Shown piece by piece: positions 27,201 to 35,444 of a DNA stretch of 64,000 nt; the first letter of the stretch is position 1, and every line of letters begins with the position of its first letter. Location of the stretch: contig CAYGPZ010000014.1 of assembly GCA_964352025.1 (NCBI GenBank), positions 1-64,000 on the forward strand, written 5' to 3'. The translations under genes were made by a program, and so were the position numbers. The notes below the pieces were generated by a model, which ran no database searches, was not told where the DNA came from, and was given only the letters and a program-made list of their open reading frames with translations. This stretch comes from Hirschia sp964352025. Lineage in GTDB: Bacteria; Pseudomonadota; Alphaproteobacteria; Caulobacterales; Hyphomonadaceae.

Positions 27201-27543
27201 CACGCGAGATTGTTACAATCCCGCTTGAAGTCAGACCGGCAGAGAAATCAGTGCCTTCAAATATTATATTCAGCGCTTCACGAACCGTATAATTGCCATC
27301 AACCGAGCTAAGCCCAGATGTTGACGCAAGTTCGTAGGGAAAAATGAGTTGAACTCCAGATTGCTGTGCGAACTCCTCCATAGCCTTGGAAAGCTGCGAC
27401 GCTTCGATATTAAAATCAAAACGAGCGCCCTCACCATCATCCGCTACGGCGATGTTTACTGTGCTAATAAGCGTACCTGCAATTATGGCAACAATTGCTG
27501 CACGTTCTAGCCTGGCGTTTCCTCGACCTATGAATTGCTTCAA
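24289..27543 (-). CDS. TonB-dependent transducer with N-terminal STN domain and internal signal-peptide-like segment
   Basis: The 1084-residue protein starts at a TTG with no good ribosome site. A signal peptide ends near VAVADD (residue 35). An STN secretin/TonB signalling domain spans about 42-112 (FDFNIEASQLSKAMEEFAQQ). Then comes a second signal-peptide-like stretch at 129-151 (DLKKVLMAG...GSAAAQ), a plug starting LDTVVVTGIRKSLQDA, and a barrel ending FGVRATF. Plug motifs NLAESLQRITGVSIDR and VRGFGPRFN are typical of oligosaccharide receptors. With the FecR and ECF sigma genes just upstream, it should sense its ligand and switch on transcription. It sits in the GH50 agarase module, so an agar-type oligosaccharide is the likely ligand. 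Confidence 0.9.
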   Translation of the reverse strand: MKQFIGRGNARLERAAIVAIIAGTLISTVNIAVADDGEGARFDFNIEASQLSKAMEEFAQQSGVQLIFPYELASTSGLSSVDGNYTVREALNIIFEGTDFSAGLTSSGIVTISRVRKIEREEIELKDIDLKKVLMAGAASVVMGTGSAAAQDVAGEQETIQEEGRRLDTVVVTGIRKSLQDAAAIKRNADGVVDAISAEDIGKFPDTNLAESLQRITGVSIDRSNGEGNQVSVRGFGPRFNLVTLNGRQMPKASTQADVNVNRGFNFRELSSEVVSGVEVLKTGRADVASGGIGSTINIKTARPLDIGTQQISLSVKGVVDTTNVDGDDVTPEIVGLYSNVFMDGKLGILVSAAHAERNSRSEQVKIDGWVRDDGTTYTGVDASGIDRSINPTGTFFVPRNYVLNIGDHDRQRQNYQAVVQFKPTNNLTATVDYTGSRFEDDFNELETSFWFDSDSGTTGAADANGTVVSPRHNNHRLNFAGLSKITKIEGDSFGANLEWEATDDLTLNFDYHNSTSKSQPGGELGEILTVLSGNTFDVDIGVDMAGNDIPNTIVNDSRVPGGTAYAFSALQADVSVGRGRQIENKVEQAQIGGVWENSVDNGFKRVNFGAAYTNYQYDDFNRFWFAVVDTVDISNFPVEFVQRGDIGSDFSGQETLFENRAIYDVDALNNLVDATIPFDQVESNFPPFFSSVTEETLSAYVSADFEAEFQGLPIDVNAGVRFEKTDTIGGSTSNLPRGLRHLTNESLEQIAADGADLEENTADYTEFLPNLDAKLNFTDSLIGRLAYSRTITRSNLEDLAPGTVITNTRPSSGVGISDGIFTARQGDTSLLPYSSNNIDASLEWYYGDEELFGAGEGSYFSIGYFNKDVQNFIGTQVFERTINSSLGVPITDPSASPRPGCPDSTGNTPACESQPGDPVATFDVVATSNLGSAKVDGFEINLQHLIGDTGFGFIANATFVDSDAEYNINSLEQTVALPGLSDSANLVAFYDKNGFQVRAAYNWRDEFLLQTNQFHSPDEPVFTEVYGQLDLSASYEVNDNFTVFLEGLNVTEEGIQQHGRFENQFLRAEAYGARFNFGVRATF

Positions 27544-27670
27544 TTTATTATTGTCCGCTGCATTTTCTCTAGCAGTCTAATTGTGAGACAGACGAAATGT
27601 TAAAACCCCCATGTGGTACTCTGAATTTTTCCAAACTTTTTTGCAACTTTTTAATCTTAGAACGAAAAAA

Positions 27671-27692
27671 CGCCCCAATTTACATTGGGGCG
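27671..27692 (-). terminator. terminator of the sigma/FecR operon
   Basis: A GC-rich 9-bp stem (arms 27671-27679 and 27684-27692, 4-base loop) is followed on the minus strand by six T residues. It separates the fecR-type gene from the TonB receptor, which is thus transcribed separately. Confidence 0.88.
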
Positions 27693-27718
27693 CGCTCTAA
27701 AATTTTAAATATAATATA

Positions 27719-28783
27719 TTAAACTGCTTGGCTAAGACGAACTGTATTGTCATCTAAATACTCAACTCGCAGATCAAATGTCTGACCTAAAGCCTCAAGC
27801 AAACCTTCAATATCCCCGACCTTAAAATACCCGCCAATCGGTAGGTCATTGATCTCATCGTCCTCAATAACGATATTGATGTCGGTGTAACGACCAACCT
27901 CTTTCACGACCTCAGAGAGAGGCTCACCTGCAAACGCCAACAAACCGCGACGCCACGACATTCGCCGATTAAGCTCTAATTCCGAAAGCGGCTGTAAAAC
28001 TTCTACTTTTGCTTTCACCATTAAGGCGTAGTCACCAGCAGCAATTTCAGTCTCACTTTCAGAAAAAGCAGGTACGATTTTGCTTTCTTTGTTATTTCCA
28101 ACCTCAACAGATTTCAAAAGTTTCACGCGACCTTCCGCGACCGTGACCTGCACACTTTGCTGGTCCAGCTTAACAGAAAATGCAGTCCCTACGGCACGAA
28201 CAATACCGTCAGATGTATGCACGGAAAATGGACGCGAGCTGTCGGATGCGACATCAAAGTGGCTCTCACCACGGTCAAGATACACGTCCCTAGAATGAGT
28301 AGAATACGCTATTCTCAATTCGCTATCGGTATTCAATGTTACAACCGACCCGTCAGGCAGGCGTACATCTCTTTTCTCTCCGACAATTGTAGCAAATTTT
28401 TCGGAATAATTTGCATTCAAAGCATAGGCTGACTGATCACCTGCACTGTCATTTCCAAGGTTCAGACTAAAAAGGCCAACGCCTATTACAAACATTGCAG
28501 CGACCGCCCAAGGCAGTGCGACTTTCCAAGTCGATTCTTGAGGCGCACTACGAGGTATATCACTCAGGTAATTGAGTTCATCGAGTATATCCAACTGCCC
28601 CCATAAAGCAGCAAGGCGTTCGAATTCTTCTTGATGGGTTGCACTCTGAGTCAACCACAGGTGTAGCTCTTCCTGACGATCTCTTCCCAAAGGACGAGAC
28701 TCACAAATCGAGACCCACTTCGCAGCCTCTTCACGCACTTTAGCGCGATCGGGAAATTTGACGATGTTCGCTGAATCAGTCAT
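27719..28783 (-). CDS. FecR-type anti-sigma factor / sigma regulator
   Basis: The start is placed at the ATG 28783 (MTDSANIV), which has AAGGAG eight bases before it and overlaps the sigma gene by 8 bases. It has 354 residues. The N-terminal cytoplasmic part (about 1-85) has the DUF4880-like motif AAKWVSICESRPL...LHLWL. One membrane segment follows (ALPWAVAAMFVIGVGLFSL). Next is the periplasmic FecR domain (VGEKRDVRLPDGSVVTLN, DVYLDRGESHFDV) and a C-terminal STN-like segment (LAFAGEPLSEVVKEVGRY). It should relay the signal from the STN receptor to the ECF sigma factor across the inner membrane. Confidence 0.92.
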   Translation of the reverse strand: MTDSANIVKFPDRAKVREEAAKWVSICESRPLGRDRQEELHLWLTQSATHQEEFERLAALWGQLDILDELNYLSDIPRSAPQESTWKVALPWAVAAMFVIGVGLFSLNLGNDSAGDQSAYALNANYSEKFATIVGEKRDVRLPDGSVVTLNTDSELRIAYSTHSRDVYLDRGESHFDVASDSSRPFSVHTSDGIVRAVGTAFSVKLDQQSVQVTVAEGRVKLLKSVEVGNNKESKIVPAFSESETEIAAGDYALMVKAKVEVLQPLSELELNRRMSWRRGLLAFAGEPLSEVVKEVGRYTDINIVIEDDEINDLPIGGYFKVGDIEGLLEALGQTFDLRVEYLDDNTVRLSQAV

Positions 28784-29384
28784 CTGACAGCTCCTTACCA
28801 ACTTTCCCCTCTGTTGAAACTTTATTCAATTCGTCCGACTTTTTATTAGCTCGGCTTCTTTTTCGGCCATAATCTTCTGGATCATAACCTTTTTCATTCA
28901 AATAGTCTTCACACTTCAGAATCCCCACTGCGATGTGTTTTTCGACAGCACTTACTGAGATGTTTAATTTATTTGCTATTTCCTTGACCTTCAGCCCTTC
29001 GATCTTTCGCAAGATAAATACCTTTTGACATTGTGGCGGCAGGTTAGCGACAGCTTGTGTCAAAAGTGTCAATTTTTGCTTTGACTCATAATGGGTATCA
29101 ACACCTTGTTCTGACCATATACCAGCACCCAATGTTTCAAAATCTTCAACGCATTCAGTCGTTGTATTCGCTTTCTTCGTCAGCTCATTGAGGGCGATAT
29201 TCTTTGCCGTTTGAAATAGAAATGCTCTCGGCGTACTTATTTTCTTTTGCGTACTTGCAACAAATGACCGCAAAAACGCCTCCTGAGACACGTCCTCAAT
29301 GTCCTGCATTCTATCAAAGTACCGTCTTAGAAACCTCTGAAGACTATCTTTATTTTCAATGTATGCCTTCAATAAGGAATTCAT
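28776..29384 (-). CDS. ECF sigma factor, FecI-like
   Basis: The protein has about 202 residues from the ATG at 29384 (a TTG at 29399 is also possible). Region 2 reads DIEDVSQEAFLRSF and STPRAFLFQTAKNIALNEL. Region 4 reads LPPQCQKVFILRKIEGLKVKEIANKLNIS (cited for its position near residues 130-160), followed by VSAVEKHI. It is co-transcribed with the FecR gene by an 8-base overlap. Targets are probably the STN receptor and nearby agar genes. I could not identify a convincing ECF promoter by eye. Confidence 0.92.
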   Translation of the reverse strand: MNSLLKAYIENKDSLQRFLRRYFDRMQDIEDVSQEAFLRSFVASTQKKISTPRAFLFQTAKNIALNELTKKANTTTECVEDFETLGAGIWSEQGVDTHYESKQKLTLLTQAVANLPPQCQKVFILRKIEGLKVKEIANKLNISVSAVEKHIAVGILKCEDYLNEKGYDPEDYGRKRSRANKKSDELNKVSTEGKVGKELSDD

Positions 29385-29576
29385 TGTCCTTTGGTCCAAT
29401 CGCCATAAATGCTCAAGGCAAATTCGAATTTAAAAATACTGCAAAACGAAATTAAATGCGCGCAAAAGCTCTAACTCCCCCTAGTCAGACCTTAGACTTC
29501 AGTAATTAAGACAAATGAATTTCAAAAACCCGCAGGTCATAAATCACTTTTTCTACATATATCCTAATGGGAAAAT

Positions 29577-29603
29577 AAAAAGGGGGCCTCTCTAGAAGCC
29601 CCC
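29577..29603 (-). terminator. Rho-independent terminator of the MRJP-like gene
   Basis: A GC-rich stem (arms 29582-29591 and 29594-29603, inner pairs open to form the loop) is followed on the minus strand by TTTTTATTTT. It lies 33 bases after the stop at 29636. Confidence 0.85.
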
Positions 29604-29635
29604 CCCTTTCAACTTTTATAATTTCAAAAAATTGC

Positions 29636-30703
29636 TCAACGTCCAAATTCAGCAAAATCCAATGGCTCAAACTGAACGATATAGAACTTGTCTGGCTTAA
29701 CGTCTTCATTGTTAAAAGCTGCAGATTTGTGCAATTTATTCGTTGTTGCAAACATGCCTTTTTCACCAGCATTCGCAAATCCCTCAACCCAACTGAGAAT
29801 ATCATCATCCTGGTGAAGAATTTTATACTCTCTATCCGTTGTAATCAGACCTATCGCATTATTGATTAGATCTGAAACGTATAAATTACCGGCTCTATCA
29901 ATCGTAATACCATCGCCCATTGGCTTGGACGCATATCTTTCGACTTTTGCATCCAGCTCAACCGCCGATAGATTTGCATCTATTAAGTCAGCTGTGCGAA
30001 CCCGATAAATAGACTCGCTTGTCATGGGTGCGTAGTAAACCCACTCATCATTCACATCAATTGTAATTGGGTTCACCCCAACCCGCGCGTCATTGCCCTG
30101 CATCTGCAGAACCTTGCCATCAACTATCATCTGCTTATCTTCAGCAGTTGTAGAAACTGACCCCTCAAGTACACGGCGCACATCTCCAGTGTTCAAATCA
30201 AGCACGAGCAAAGCTGATGTATCTCCGCCTGAAGTATCTGCGATATACATCATGTCATTTGTGCGATCGACAGCCATATCATTCAATATGTAAGCCGGCT
30301 TAAATATAGGACGTGTTATATAGACGACTTTGTGGAGCTCATTCTTATTGATATCCCAACCAATCACCCTACCCAGCGGAAAATCCCAATTTGTATTGAG
30401 CATCCAAAGAATATCTTTCTCATCAACAATCGCGCCCAATATTCCTGTTAATTCAGGATTAAAATCAGCGTCAGGATAACGACGATAGCTGCCATCTTCT
30501 AAGAGCTCGATCATTTTATCGTCTGAACCATACGCTTGGTGCGTGCTCATAAAGATACGGCCGCTTTGACTTACAGCAATATTGGCTGGCGGCGTATTAA
30601 GGTCCAGCTCTCTAAAAATTTCAAAGCCTTTTGTTGGCTGTTGGGCGCAAGCTGGAAACAAACATGCCATAGCCATTGTCATGAAAATCATACGTAAATT
30701 CAT
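29636..30703 (-). CDS. major royal jelly protein (MRJP)-like beta-propeller, exported
   Basis: The 355-residue protein has a signal peptide (MIFMTMAMACLFPACAQQ), possibly of a lipoprotein, though the lipobox is poor. The propeller carries the MRJP/yellow signature GVNPITIDVNDEWVYYAPM and the segments YILNDMAVDRTNDMMYIAD and DGITIDRAGNLYVSDL. Bacterial relatives are related to SMP-30 lactonases and are of uncertain function. Lying between the GH50 agarase and the sigma/FecR unit, it may act on a sugar lactone or oligosaccharide in the periplasm (inference). GAGGGGAT precedes the ATG. Confidence 0.82.
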   Translation of the reverse strand: MNLRMIFMTMAMACLFPACAQQPTKGFEIFRELDLNTPPANIAVSQSGRIFMSTHQAYGSDDKMIELLEDGSYRRYPDADFNPELTGILGAIVDEKDILWMLNTNWDFPLGRVIGWDINKNELHKVVYITRPIFKPAYILNDMAVDRTNDMMYIADTSGGDTSALLVLDLNTGDVRRVLEGSVSTTAEDKQMIVDGKVLQMQGNDARVGVNPITIDVNDEWVYYAPMTSESIYRVRTADLIDANLSAVELDAKVERYASKPMGDGITIDRAGNLYVSDLINNAIGLITTDREYKILHQDDDILSWVEGFANAGEKGMFATTNKLHKSAAFNNEDVKPDKFYIVQFEPLDFAEFGR

Positions 30704-30769
30704 ACCAATCCCCTCTATTTATCTTGAGATTAACGGCATTCAAGAATGCAACAACTGAATGTCTGATAG

Positions 30770-30800
30770 AAAAGCACCCGCCTAATCATAGACGGGCGCT
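30770..30800 (-). terminator. terminator of the GH50 gene
   Basis: The stem AGCACCCG/CGGGCGCT (30773-30780 and 30793-30800, one wobble) has a 12-base loop and a short TTTT tail on the minus strand. It lies just after the agarase stop. Confidence 0.65.
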
Positions 30801-30809
30801 CTACTTGAA

Positions 30810-33140
30810 TTATTTTCCGTAACGGCCTGGATATAAGTCTGTCATGACTTCTTTTACTGCCCCAGTCAGCAATGGGTAAGGCGTATCTGTCACAGTAACA
30901 AATCCAATATTTGCGTTTTCTCCATCATATGTCCGGCCCGTTACAGGTTCATCCATATATTGGAACCAATGCGCGCCTACGATGTAAGGATTCTCAAGAA
31001 CACTCTTCATATATCTCTTATAGGCATTCGCTCGGTCTTCATGGTCATATGCATGCACAATACCCGGGTTATACATACCAGAGTTTTGTCCAATCCCGAT
31101 ATGGAATTCCCCAATCACAACCGGCAGATCAATATCTTTAAAGAATGCCCAGTTTTTCTCCTGAACACCGTTTTCATAAATATTGAAACTTAAAGCGTCT
31201 GAATATTTCACGGATGCTTTGATGATTTCAGGAGGCATACCCCAGTTTGCCATGCGCGCACCCATATAGAGGTGGTCTGGCAGGTATTTCTCTAGTGTTC
31301 CATGTACGACGGTAAAATATTGTTCACCAAGCATTTCCAACATTTCAGACAGGTCAGCGACATGTGCATCTGAATATGTTTCGAACGTCAGGCTTTTACC
31401 GAAAGCATCCCAATCAGCTATCGTAGTTTCCCAAGCCGCATTTAGAGCATCAATCGTCTCATATTTTTCCTTCAAATGCTCAGTATATGCCGCTTTCGCA
31501 TAACTTTCGGATGCATCTTTTGATAGCGCATCTGTGATCACGCCATACCGCGCAACAACACTACCCTCGAGTTCACCCCAAGCTTTTTCGTTATCAACGA
31601 AGATACCCGCACACCAAGGTGAGTTTTGAACCTCTTCAGCGATTACCGAAATAGTCGCCTCTGCACGTTCACGGAATAATGGATCAAAGAAGTCAGGCAT
31701 TGGGCTCCAACGCGGTACACCCGGCTGAAGCGTCTGGAAGTCACCAATAATCCATCCATTGGCAAAGTATGGCACTTGCTCATTTGGATAGAAAGCAGGA
31801 TCGACCCAGTTTCCAAATGATGTGAAGCCCCACTCTTTCATACGATCAAGCGTGACCTGTTCCCACTTTTTAATATAAGATTCTGGCTCTTGCTCACCAT
31901 AGCGACGCTCGAGGTTCGCGCGGTAAAAACTAAATGTTTCACCATGCTCTACCGGACCAATATGCGTTGAACGACGATAAGAGTAATGGTCTGCCAACTC
32001 ATCATCATAATCAGGCAACCACTGGAACATTTTGTGACGCACTTCGCTGACAACCTGCGCTGTCTCACGAATTTCGTTTGGAATAGCAATAATGCCCATA
32101 GAATCTTCAGGCGTCACTTCGTCAGCATAGACCTTACGAATGGAATCGTTCTGGTAATCAATACCAGTCGCCGTTGTCATATTTGCCATACGAACATTTG
32201 CCGGACCATGGGAGAAGAATAGATACCCTTCCGGGTCAACCATCCACCATTTTCCATCTACTTTTTCAGTACGGAAAAATCCTGTCGCTTCTAGTTTTGG
32301 GCCATTCTTATAACCGCCGAATTTGGAACGATCGGCAATACCTTCAGAAGCTGCAAGAACAGCTAATTCTTCTTCAGCAGCCTTACGCAATTCTTCCTCA
32401 GATTTAATTTTACCCGGGAAGTCGGATAGCGCGTCCTGTCCAAATTCATCAACAACACCCTCAACCCAACCATCTGAACGTTCCGGATTTTGGCGAAGTC
32501 TAAGATTATCAATAATGATATTTCGATCTTCAAGAATACCAACTGAAAAGAAGTCTATCTCGGCAATATCATTTGCTTTCAAACCGTTTTTACGTTTTGA
32601 ACGCCAAACCATTTGAAGCTCGTCTGTTTCCCAAGCCTTCGGTACGCCCCACATTCCAACTTCGTGGCGTGCTTCTGGGCCTGAAATAGGGAAAAATATC
32701 GTCCCTTTAAATCCTGCAGGAAGACTCAGAGAGCGTTCCTCGCGGTTACCATCGCTATCAGATAACGCGACATAAAGCTGGGTAGAGTTTGAAGAGTTAT
32801 TTTCAACATCAAATGCCATGTTGTGATCTTCGAACTGACTCATGTCCAAAGATTCAGGTAATTTAACGGTTGTTATGTCACGGTTCACATCAGGTGATAA
32901 ATTCAAGCTCAACTTTTGGCCATCGGAACCATCAGCAATAAGTGATGATGCCCCATCCCGACGTGAAGAAATCCAATCTTTTTCTTCAGTCACGTCAAAA
33001 CTGGCGACCATAATATCCGCGGATGTTTCAACAACTTCAGTGTTTGCTGCGTCGTCCTCTTCCAGCCCACAAGAAGCCAAAACGGCCAATGCAAGAGCTG
33101 AACAGCTATACTTTAGAGATGTAACAGACATCATCTTCAT
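30810..33140 (-). CDS. GH50 beta-agarase, lipoprotein
   Basis: I place the start at the ATG 33140 (776 residues), six bases after GGGAGG. It leads directly into a lipoprotein signal ending LASC. An upstream ATG at 33164 would swallow that ribosome site. An N-terminal CBM-like sandwich (about 40-210) precedes the GH50 TIM barrel. Signatures are FFSHGPANVRM, WGFTSFGNWVD, FVDNEKAWGE with acid/base Glu518, VVIGEFHIG with nucleophile Glu678, and GAHWFQYMDEPVTGR. GH50 enzymes cut beta-1,4 bonds of agarose to neoagaro-oligosaccharides. Surface or periplasmic anchoring is expected. A perfect AATTGTATACAATT palindrome lies 160 bases upstream. Confidence 0.93.
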   Translation of the reverse strand: MKMMSVTSLKYSCSALALAVLASCGLEEDDAANTEVVETSADIMVASFDVTEEKDWISSRRDGASSLIADGSDGQKLSLNLSPDVNRDITTVKLPESLDMSQFEDHNMAFDVENNSSNSTQLYVALSDSDGNREERSLSLPAGFKGTIFFPISGPEARHEVGMWGVPKAWETDELQMVWRSKRKNGLKANDIAEIDFFSVGILEDRNIIIDNLRLRQNPERSDGWVEGVVDEFGQDALSDFPGKIKSEEELRKAAEEELAVLAASEGIADRSKFGGYKNGPKLEATGFFRTEKVDGKWWMVDPEGYLFFSHGPANVRMANMTTATGIDYQNDSIRKVYADEVTPEDSMGIIAIPNEIRETAQVVSEVRHKMFQWLPDYDDELADHYSYRRSTHIGPVEHGETFSFYRANLERRYGEQEPESYIKKWEQVTLDRMKEWGFTSFGNWVDPAFYPNEQVPYFANGWIIGDFQTLQPGVPRWSPMPDFFDPLFRERAEATISVIAEEVQNSPWCAGIFVDNEKAWGELEGSVVARYGVITDALSKDASESYAKAAYTEHLKEKYETIDALNAAWETTIADWDAFGKSLTFETYSDAHVADLSEMLEMLGEQYFTVVHGTLEKYLPDHLYMGARMANWGMPPEIIKASVKYSDALSFNIYENGVQEKNWAFFKDIDLPVVIGEFHIGIGQNSGMYNPGIVHAYDHEDRANAYKRYMKSVLENPYIVGAHWFQYMDEPVTGRTYDGENANIGFVTVTDTPYPLLTGAVKEVMTDLYPGRYGK

Positions 33141-33299
33141 TATTATCCTCCCAGAATATTCCATCTACATACGTTACAGCATGTGAAGAAAGTTTATTTG
33201 ACCGCCCTATTAACAATCCAGCATCAGCGGGATCACTCTGCTGCGGCCAATGTAAACGATTACTTAGGTATCTTTATTTGCCAGACCGAAGCGCTTGTC

Positions 33300-33313
33300 A
33301 ATTGTATACAATT
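33300..33313. promoter_or_regulatory. perfect TTGTATACAA-type operator upstream of the agarase
   Basis: AATTGTATACAATT is an exact palindrome in the gap between the GH50 gene and the IclR gene end. The TTGTATAC half matches the sites at 23493-23509 and 62342-62358. FadR-subfamily GntR regulators of uronate and sugar-acid use are known to bind very similar sequences. Confidence 0.58.
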
Positions 33314-33382
33314 ATAAAATAGCACACAAATCATTCAATATGAAAACTTGCCGCCTCAGATAAAAGAAACTCAGTTTATTGG

Positions 33383-34138
33383 TCACAAACCCAGTTTTGA
33401 ATTTATTGCGAAAGCAGCCTTTTTAACTGCCTCGTGGAGAGTTTCTTTCTCGATGTCCCTTATTAAGCTGGACGACAAAGCCGATACAGCGATTGCAGCC
33501 ATCAACCCTGAACCAACCCGACCAATAAAGGCGGCACAATCAGTTACGCCAACCGTTAGAGAACTATCGGATAAGTAACTTCTGTCTTTTCGAATACTTT
33601 CTAACTGCTCCAACAAGGCATTTTGATCATTGCTATCTAACGACATGTGCTCACGAACATGACGCTCTCTATCCGCCTCAGAGAATTGAGATAACATCAC
33701 CCTCCCCGACACTGTCGACAACAAAGGGAATAACGTCCCTTCCGATATCGAAAGCGATACAGGGGATGGACTTTTCACCTGCCCGACGACGAGAAGCTGT
33801 TCATTATAATGGACACTTAGATGGCACGCCTGCCCTACTTTGCTTGCCAACTCTTCCATGGGGCCATGAGCTGCCAGTCTCAATTGCTCCACCGGAGAAT
33901 GAGTACGAGACAATGTGTATAGCTTCAATGACAGTGAGTATTTTCCCGATACATCATCACGAATGAGATAGCCGCGATGCTCCAAACCAACCAGCACACG
34001 GTAAATCTCGTTGGGCGTTCTATCTAATTCGGACGCAATTTCAGCTTGAGATAATGGCGAAGCATTTGATGCCAGTAGCTCCAATATTTCCAGTCCTTTG
34101 TCTAAGGCTGGTGCAGAATATTTGGGCGTATTGCTCAT
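33383..34138 (-). CDS. IclR family transcriptional regulator
   Basis: The 251-residue protein has an N-terminal winged helix (ALDKGLEILELLA, LSQAEIASELDRTPNEIYRVL). Its effector domain contains RLAAHGPMEELASKVGQACHLS and SYLSDSSLTVGVTDCAAFIGR, both family-typical. It is divergent from the solute-binding-protein/CoA-transferase operon at 34284 and is its likely regulator. IclR proteins of catabolic clusters usually respond to a carboxylic acid substrate or intermediate, which fits the CoA-transferase genes downstream. Confidence 0.93.
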   Translation of the reverse strand: MSNTPKYSAPALDKGLEILELLASNASPLSQAEIASELDRTPNEIYRVLVGLEHRGYLIRDDVSGKYSLSLKLYTLSRTHSPVEQLRLAAHGPMEELASKVGQACHLSVHYNEQLLVVGQVKSPSPVSLSISEGTLFPLLSTVSGRVMLSQFSEADRERHVREHMSLDSNDQNALLEQLESIRKDRSYLSDSSLTVGVTDCAAFIGRVGSGLMAAIAVSALSSSLIRDIEKETLHEAVKKAAFAINSKLGL

Positions 34139-34283
34139 TCAGTTAACTCACGATTTTTCTTCGCACTTAGACATTCACATATTTGTTTGGAAACCAACCC
34201 CAAACAATCTTCAAGGCGACTATTGTCCAAACTTGTTTTTATTTATATAAGAATTTCTCATTCATATATAAAGAGATTCAGCT

Positions 34284-35444
34284 ATGAGCAATTCTGTCAC
34301 CGAACTTAAAGGTATTACTTGGAGCCACACACGCGGGTATGTTCCGATGACAGCAACCGCGCAACGTTTTGAGGAATTAAACCCAGGCGTCCGTATTAGC
34401 TGGAGCAAACGTTCACTTCAGGCATTTGCCGATGAACCAATCGACCAACTTGCAGAGAAGTATGACCTTCTCGTCATCGATCACCCTTGGGCAGGATTTG
34501 CTGCGAAAACTGGTGTGATTGCATCACTGACAGATTTGCTACCAGAAGCATTCCTCAAAGATCAAGCAGACAACTCTGTTGGTCATTCTCACGAAAGCTA
34601 TAGTTATGATGGTCACCAATGGGCTTTAGCCATTGATGCAGCCACACCCGTCGCTTCCGCAAGAATGGACCTGCTAGAACAAGCTGGCGTCGGCATGCCA
34701 CAAACATGGGATGATCTTTTATCCTTGGCCAAACAAGGCAAGGTCGCTGTTCCGTCGATCCCGCAAGACACACTCATGAATTTCTACATGCTTTGTTCGA
34801 CTATGGGCGAAGACCCTTGTCAGCAAGACACGCACATCGTCAGCCAAGATATCGGTATTAAAGCTCTCGCAATGCTAAGAGAGCTATCTGTAAATCTGAA
34901 CAGAGACTGCTTCAACTGGAACCCAATCCAAGTTTATGAAGCAATGACACAAACTGATGAGTTCGCTTACTGCCCGTTTGCATACGGGTATTCAAACTAT
35001 GCAAAACCAACTTACGCACGCAAATTGCTGAAATACTCTGACACAGTCCGCCTAGAAGGTACTGACAGATGTCGCACGACACTGGGCGGTACAGGCCTCG
35101 CAATTTCGGCAAGCTCCAAGCACAAGGAAATTGCTGCCAAATATGCTGAGTTTGTTGGTAACCCTGACATGCAAAAAGGCTTCTTCATCGAATTTGGCGG
35201 CCAACCCGGCCACCGTGCTGCTTGGGAAGCTGAAGCGGGTAATGTTCAAACTGACAATTACTTCAATGATACCCGCCCTACTTTAGAGCGCGCATTCCTT
35301 CGTCCTCGCTATCACGGCCACATGTTCTTCCAAGATAATTCTGGTGCACCCATCAGAGAGTACTTGATGAATGGTGGTGATGAGGTCACTCTTTTGAACA
35401 GTCTGAATGACATCTACGTTCAATCGAAAAAGATCACACTATGA
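34284..35444 (+). CDS. solute-binding-protein-fold protein lacking any signal peptide (cytoplasmic)
   Basis: The 386-residue protein resembles ABC sugar-binding proteins of family 1 (RFEELNPGVRISW, YDLLVIDHPWAG, GTGLAISASSKHKEIAAKYAEFVGNPD in pieces). It begins directly with the mature fold: MSNSVTELKGITWSHTRG has no hydrophobic stretch. An in-frame TAA lies 15 bases before the ATG, so no longer signal-bearing start exists. No permease or ATPase gene is in the window. It is the first gene of an operon with two CoA-transferases (ATGA overlap), a crotonase and an aldehyde dehydrogenase. It may be a binding-protein-fold enzyme or an intracellular carrier. I do not know its function. Confidence 0.85.
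   Translation: MSNSVTELKGITWSHTRGYVPMTATAQRFEELNPGVRISWSKRSLQAFADEPIDQLAEKYDLLVIDHPWAGFAAKTGVIASLTDLLPEAFLKDQADNSVGHSHESYSYDGHQWALAIDAATPVASARMDLLEQAGVGMPQTWDDLLSLAKQGKVAVPSIPQDTLMNFYMLCSTMGEDPCQQDTHIVSQDIGIKALAMLRELSVNLNRDCFNWNPIQVYEAMTQTDEFAYCPFAYGYSNYAKPTYARKLLKYSDTVRLEGTDRCRTTLGGTGLAISASSKHKEIAAKYAEFVGNPDMQKGFFIEFGGQPGHRAAWEAEAGNVQTDNYFNDTRPTLERAFLRPRYHGHMFFQDNSGAPIREYLMNGGDEVTLLNSLNDIYVQSKKITL

Noticed and set aside
27544..27660. ECF-type promoter for the STN receptor
   Set aside because: GGAAAA and CGTCTG elements exist but their spacing (about 31 bases) does not fit an ECF promoter.
34284..35444. Ordinary periplasmic ABC sugar receptor
   Set aside because: No signal peptide, an in-frame stop just upstream of the ATG, and no permease or ATPase gene in the window.
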